Translations under genes and position numbers: made by a program
The notes under the pieces: model-generated
Told to the model about the DNA's origin: nothing
Databases searched by the model: none
Seen by the model: the letters and a program-made list of their open reading frames with translations, nothing else
Shown here: positions 63,322 to 64,000 of the stretch, piece after piece
How the letters are laid out: the number at the start of each line of letters is the position of its first letter
Numbering within the stretch: the stretch's first letter is position 1
Assembly: GCA_021780755.1 (NCBI GenBank)
Contig: JAJXYF010000021.1
Span: 46,605-110,604, forward strand
DNA from: Deltaproteobacteria bacterium
GTDB taxonomy: Bacteria > Desulfobacterota > Binatia > Binatales > Binataceae
Direction of reading: 5' to 3'
Length of the DNA stretch: 64,000 nt

Positions 63322-63927
63322 ATGCCCGCCATCCCCACATTACATTCGCAACCTTCGGATCAGCTCCCGGCGTCATGGCCGCAGTTGCGGACCGCGATGC
63401 TTGAGTGCACGCGTTGTGCGCGGCTGGTGCGATCGCGGTCGCTGGTGGTGCCCAGTGCCGGCGAGATTCCCGCCGCGGTCGCATTCGTGGGACTCGCGCC
63501 GGGACGCTTCGGCGGCGACCGCACCGGCATTCCCTTCAGCGGTGATCGCTCGGGCGAACTGCTGCGCCGGATGATCCGCGGCGCAAATCTGCGCGGGGTC
63601 TTCATCACCAACGTCGTGCGCTGCAATCCGCGCGACGCCCGCGGACGCAATCGCGATCCCAGCGCGCGCGAAATCAGCAACTGCCGCGGCCACCTGGACG
63701 TCGAACTGGCGCTCGCGCGGCCGCGGGTGGTGGTCGGTCTCGGCCGTATCGCGTGGCGGGAGTTGGCGGGTCGCGGCGTGTCTTTCATGCCCCGTCAGGG
63801 CGCGGCGATTCGACGCGGCGAGCTACTCCTGTTCCCGATGTACCATCCGGCCTACGTGATTCGCGGGGCATACTCCGAACTAGTGGCCTGTAACAGAGAA
63901 ATTGGTATTAAGGCTGATGCGGTGTGA
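63322..63927 (+). CDS. uracil-DNA glycosylase, Fe-S type (family 4/5), C-terminus replaced
   Basis: A 201-residue base-excision-repair enzyme. The [4Fe-4S] cysteines are LECTRCARLV (two), one in RCNPRD and one in SNCRGH. Motif 1 is GLAPGRFGGDRTGIPFSGD, and the late motif is MYHPAYVIRGAY. After Y184 the reading continues for 17 residues that are antisense to an IS630-type transposase gene (see next entry), not a family sequence, so the normal C-terminal helix is missing. It is best read as a gene truncated by insertion, possibly non-functional. Confidence 0.85.
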   Translation: MPAIPTLHSQPSDQLPASWPQLRTAMLECTRCARLVRSRSLVVPSAGEIPAAVAFVGLAPGRFGGDRTGIPFSGDRSGELLRRMIRGANLRGVFITNVVRCNPRDARGRNRDPSAREISNCRGHLDVELALARPRVVVGLGRIAWRELAGRGVSFMPRQGAAIRRGELLLFPMYHPAYVIRGAYSELVACNREIGIKADAV

Positions 63928-64000
63928 AGGGTCACGATAGGTCCACTTGATGGGCTTGGGAGCGCGGTTGTAGTGACGGATGTAGCGCATGAGCTTGCGG
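63880..64000 (-). mobile_element. IS630-type insertion element, transposase 3' end (partial)
   Basis: Minus-strand translation of the right end gives RKLMRYIRHYNRAPKPIKW, then TYRDPSHRISLNTNFSVTGH and a TAG stop at 63882-63880. This is the C-terminal pattern of IS630-family (DDE) transposases, in which YN..PKPIKW is conserved. The element runs off the window. A TA dinucleotide at 63871-63872, where this family inserts, is a likely junction with the glycosylase gene. The inverted repeat cannot be verified without the other end. Confidence 0.8.

Noticed and set aside
1..64000. CRISPR array or restriction-modification genes
   Set aside because: No regularly spaced repeats, Cas proteins or restriction/modification proteins were seen. 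The hairpin repeats are kilobases apart and lack spacers.

Overview
The window is 64 kb of G+C-rich chromosome from a Gram-negative-type bacterium. Evidence for this is several lipobox and Sec signal peptides, LPS/exopolysaccharide-type genes, an RfaH-like factor and class 2 (membrane) dihydroorotate dehydrogenase. There is no rRNA or ribosomal protein gene to place it. The mix of single-copy metabolic genes, a DUF3501/rubrerythrin cluster, FHA/Ser-Thr-kinase genes and many GT-C membrane proteins would fit an uncultured soil lineage such as Binatota or a former deltaproteobacterium, but this is inference only. No tRNA, rRNA or CRISPR array was found.

Layout. 0.3-6 kb (minus): a surface-polysaccharide operon led by an RfaH/NusG-type antiterminator, then a family 4 glycosyltransferase, a fused sugar-phosphate transferase/nucleotide-sugar protein, a cupin and GDP-mannose dehydratase. 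6-12.8 kb (minus): 4-hydroxybenzoate hydroxylase; an oxidative-stress group (Fur/PerR-like repressor with an operator-like palindrome, rubrerythrin, Fe-S oxidoreductase, DUF3501); a membrane protein; and a PAS-HisKA-receiver protein without an ATPase domain. 13.7-24.2 kb (plus): the most distinctive block, seven genes coding for VWA, zinc-ribbon/FHA, kinase/FHA, zinc-ribbon/pseudokinase/PP2C, transmembrane kinase, membrane FHA protein and lipoprotein. This looks like one phospho-signalling system from cytoplasm to envelope.

24.4-33 kb: glucose-6-phosphate dehydrogenase, glucokinase and class I aldolase (sugar catabolism), interrupted by a low-G+C islet (26.1-28.8 kb) with two secreted proteins and a 93-bp imperfect direct repeat at its ends; then enoyl-CoA hydratase and a zinc alcohol dehydrogenase. 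33-45 kb: small secreted protein, M20 amidohydrolase, cold-shock protein, and a glycan/lipid-sugar block (two GT39-like proteins, a GT2, a large membrane protein, two methyltransferases), then an AI-2E-family transporter. 45-48.3 kb (minus): selB and selD. selD is itself a selenoprotein gene with an in-frame UGA at codon 26, so a standard ORF call loses its N-terminus.

48.3-58 kb: epoxide-hydrolase-like protein, lipoprotein, VOC protein, a NitT/TauT-type ABC transporter with a fused double permease and an AAA-associated protein, an Agl23-like membrane protein, a DUF2231 protein and a beta-propeller protein. 58-64 kb: cyclase, pyroglutamyl peptidase, sulfurtransferase, pyrD, thyX, a small zinc-ribbon protein, and a uracil-DNA glycosylase whose 3' end appears cut by an IS630-type element running off the window.

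A family of short hairpin repeats, built around TGAAACCT-loop-AGGTTTCA, occurs in at least five intergenic gaps and links otherwise unrelated regions.
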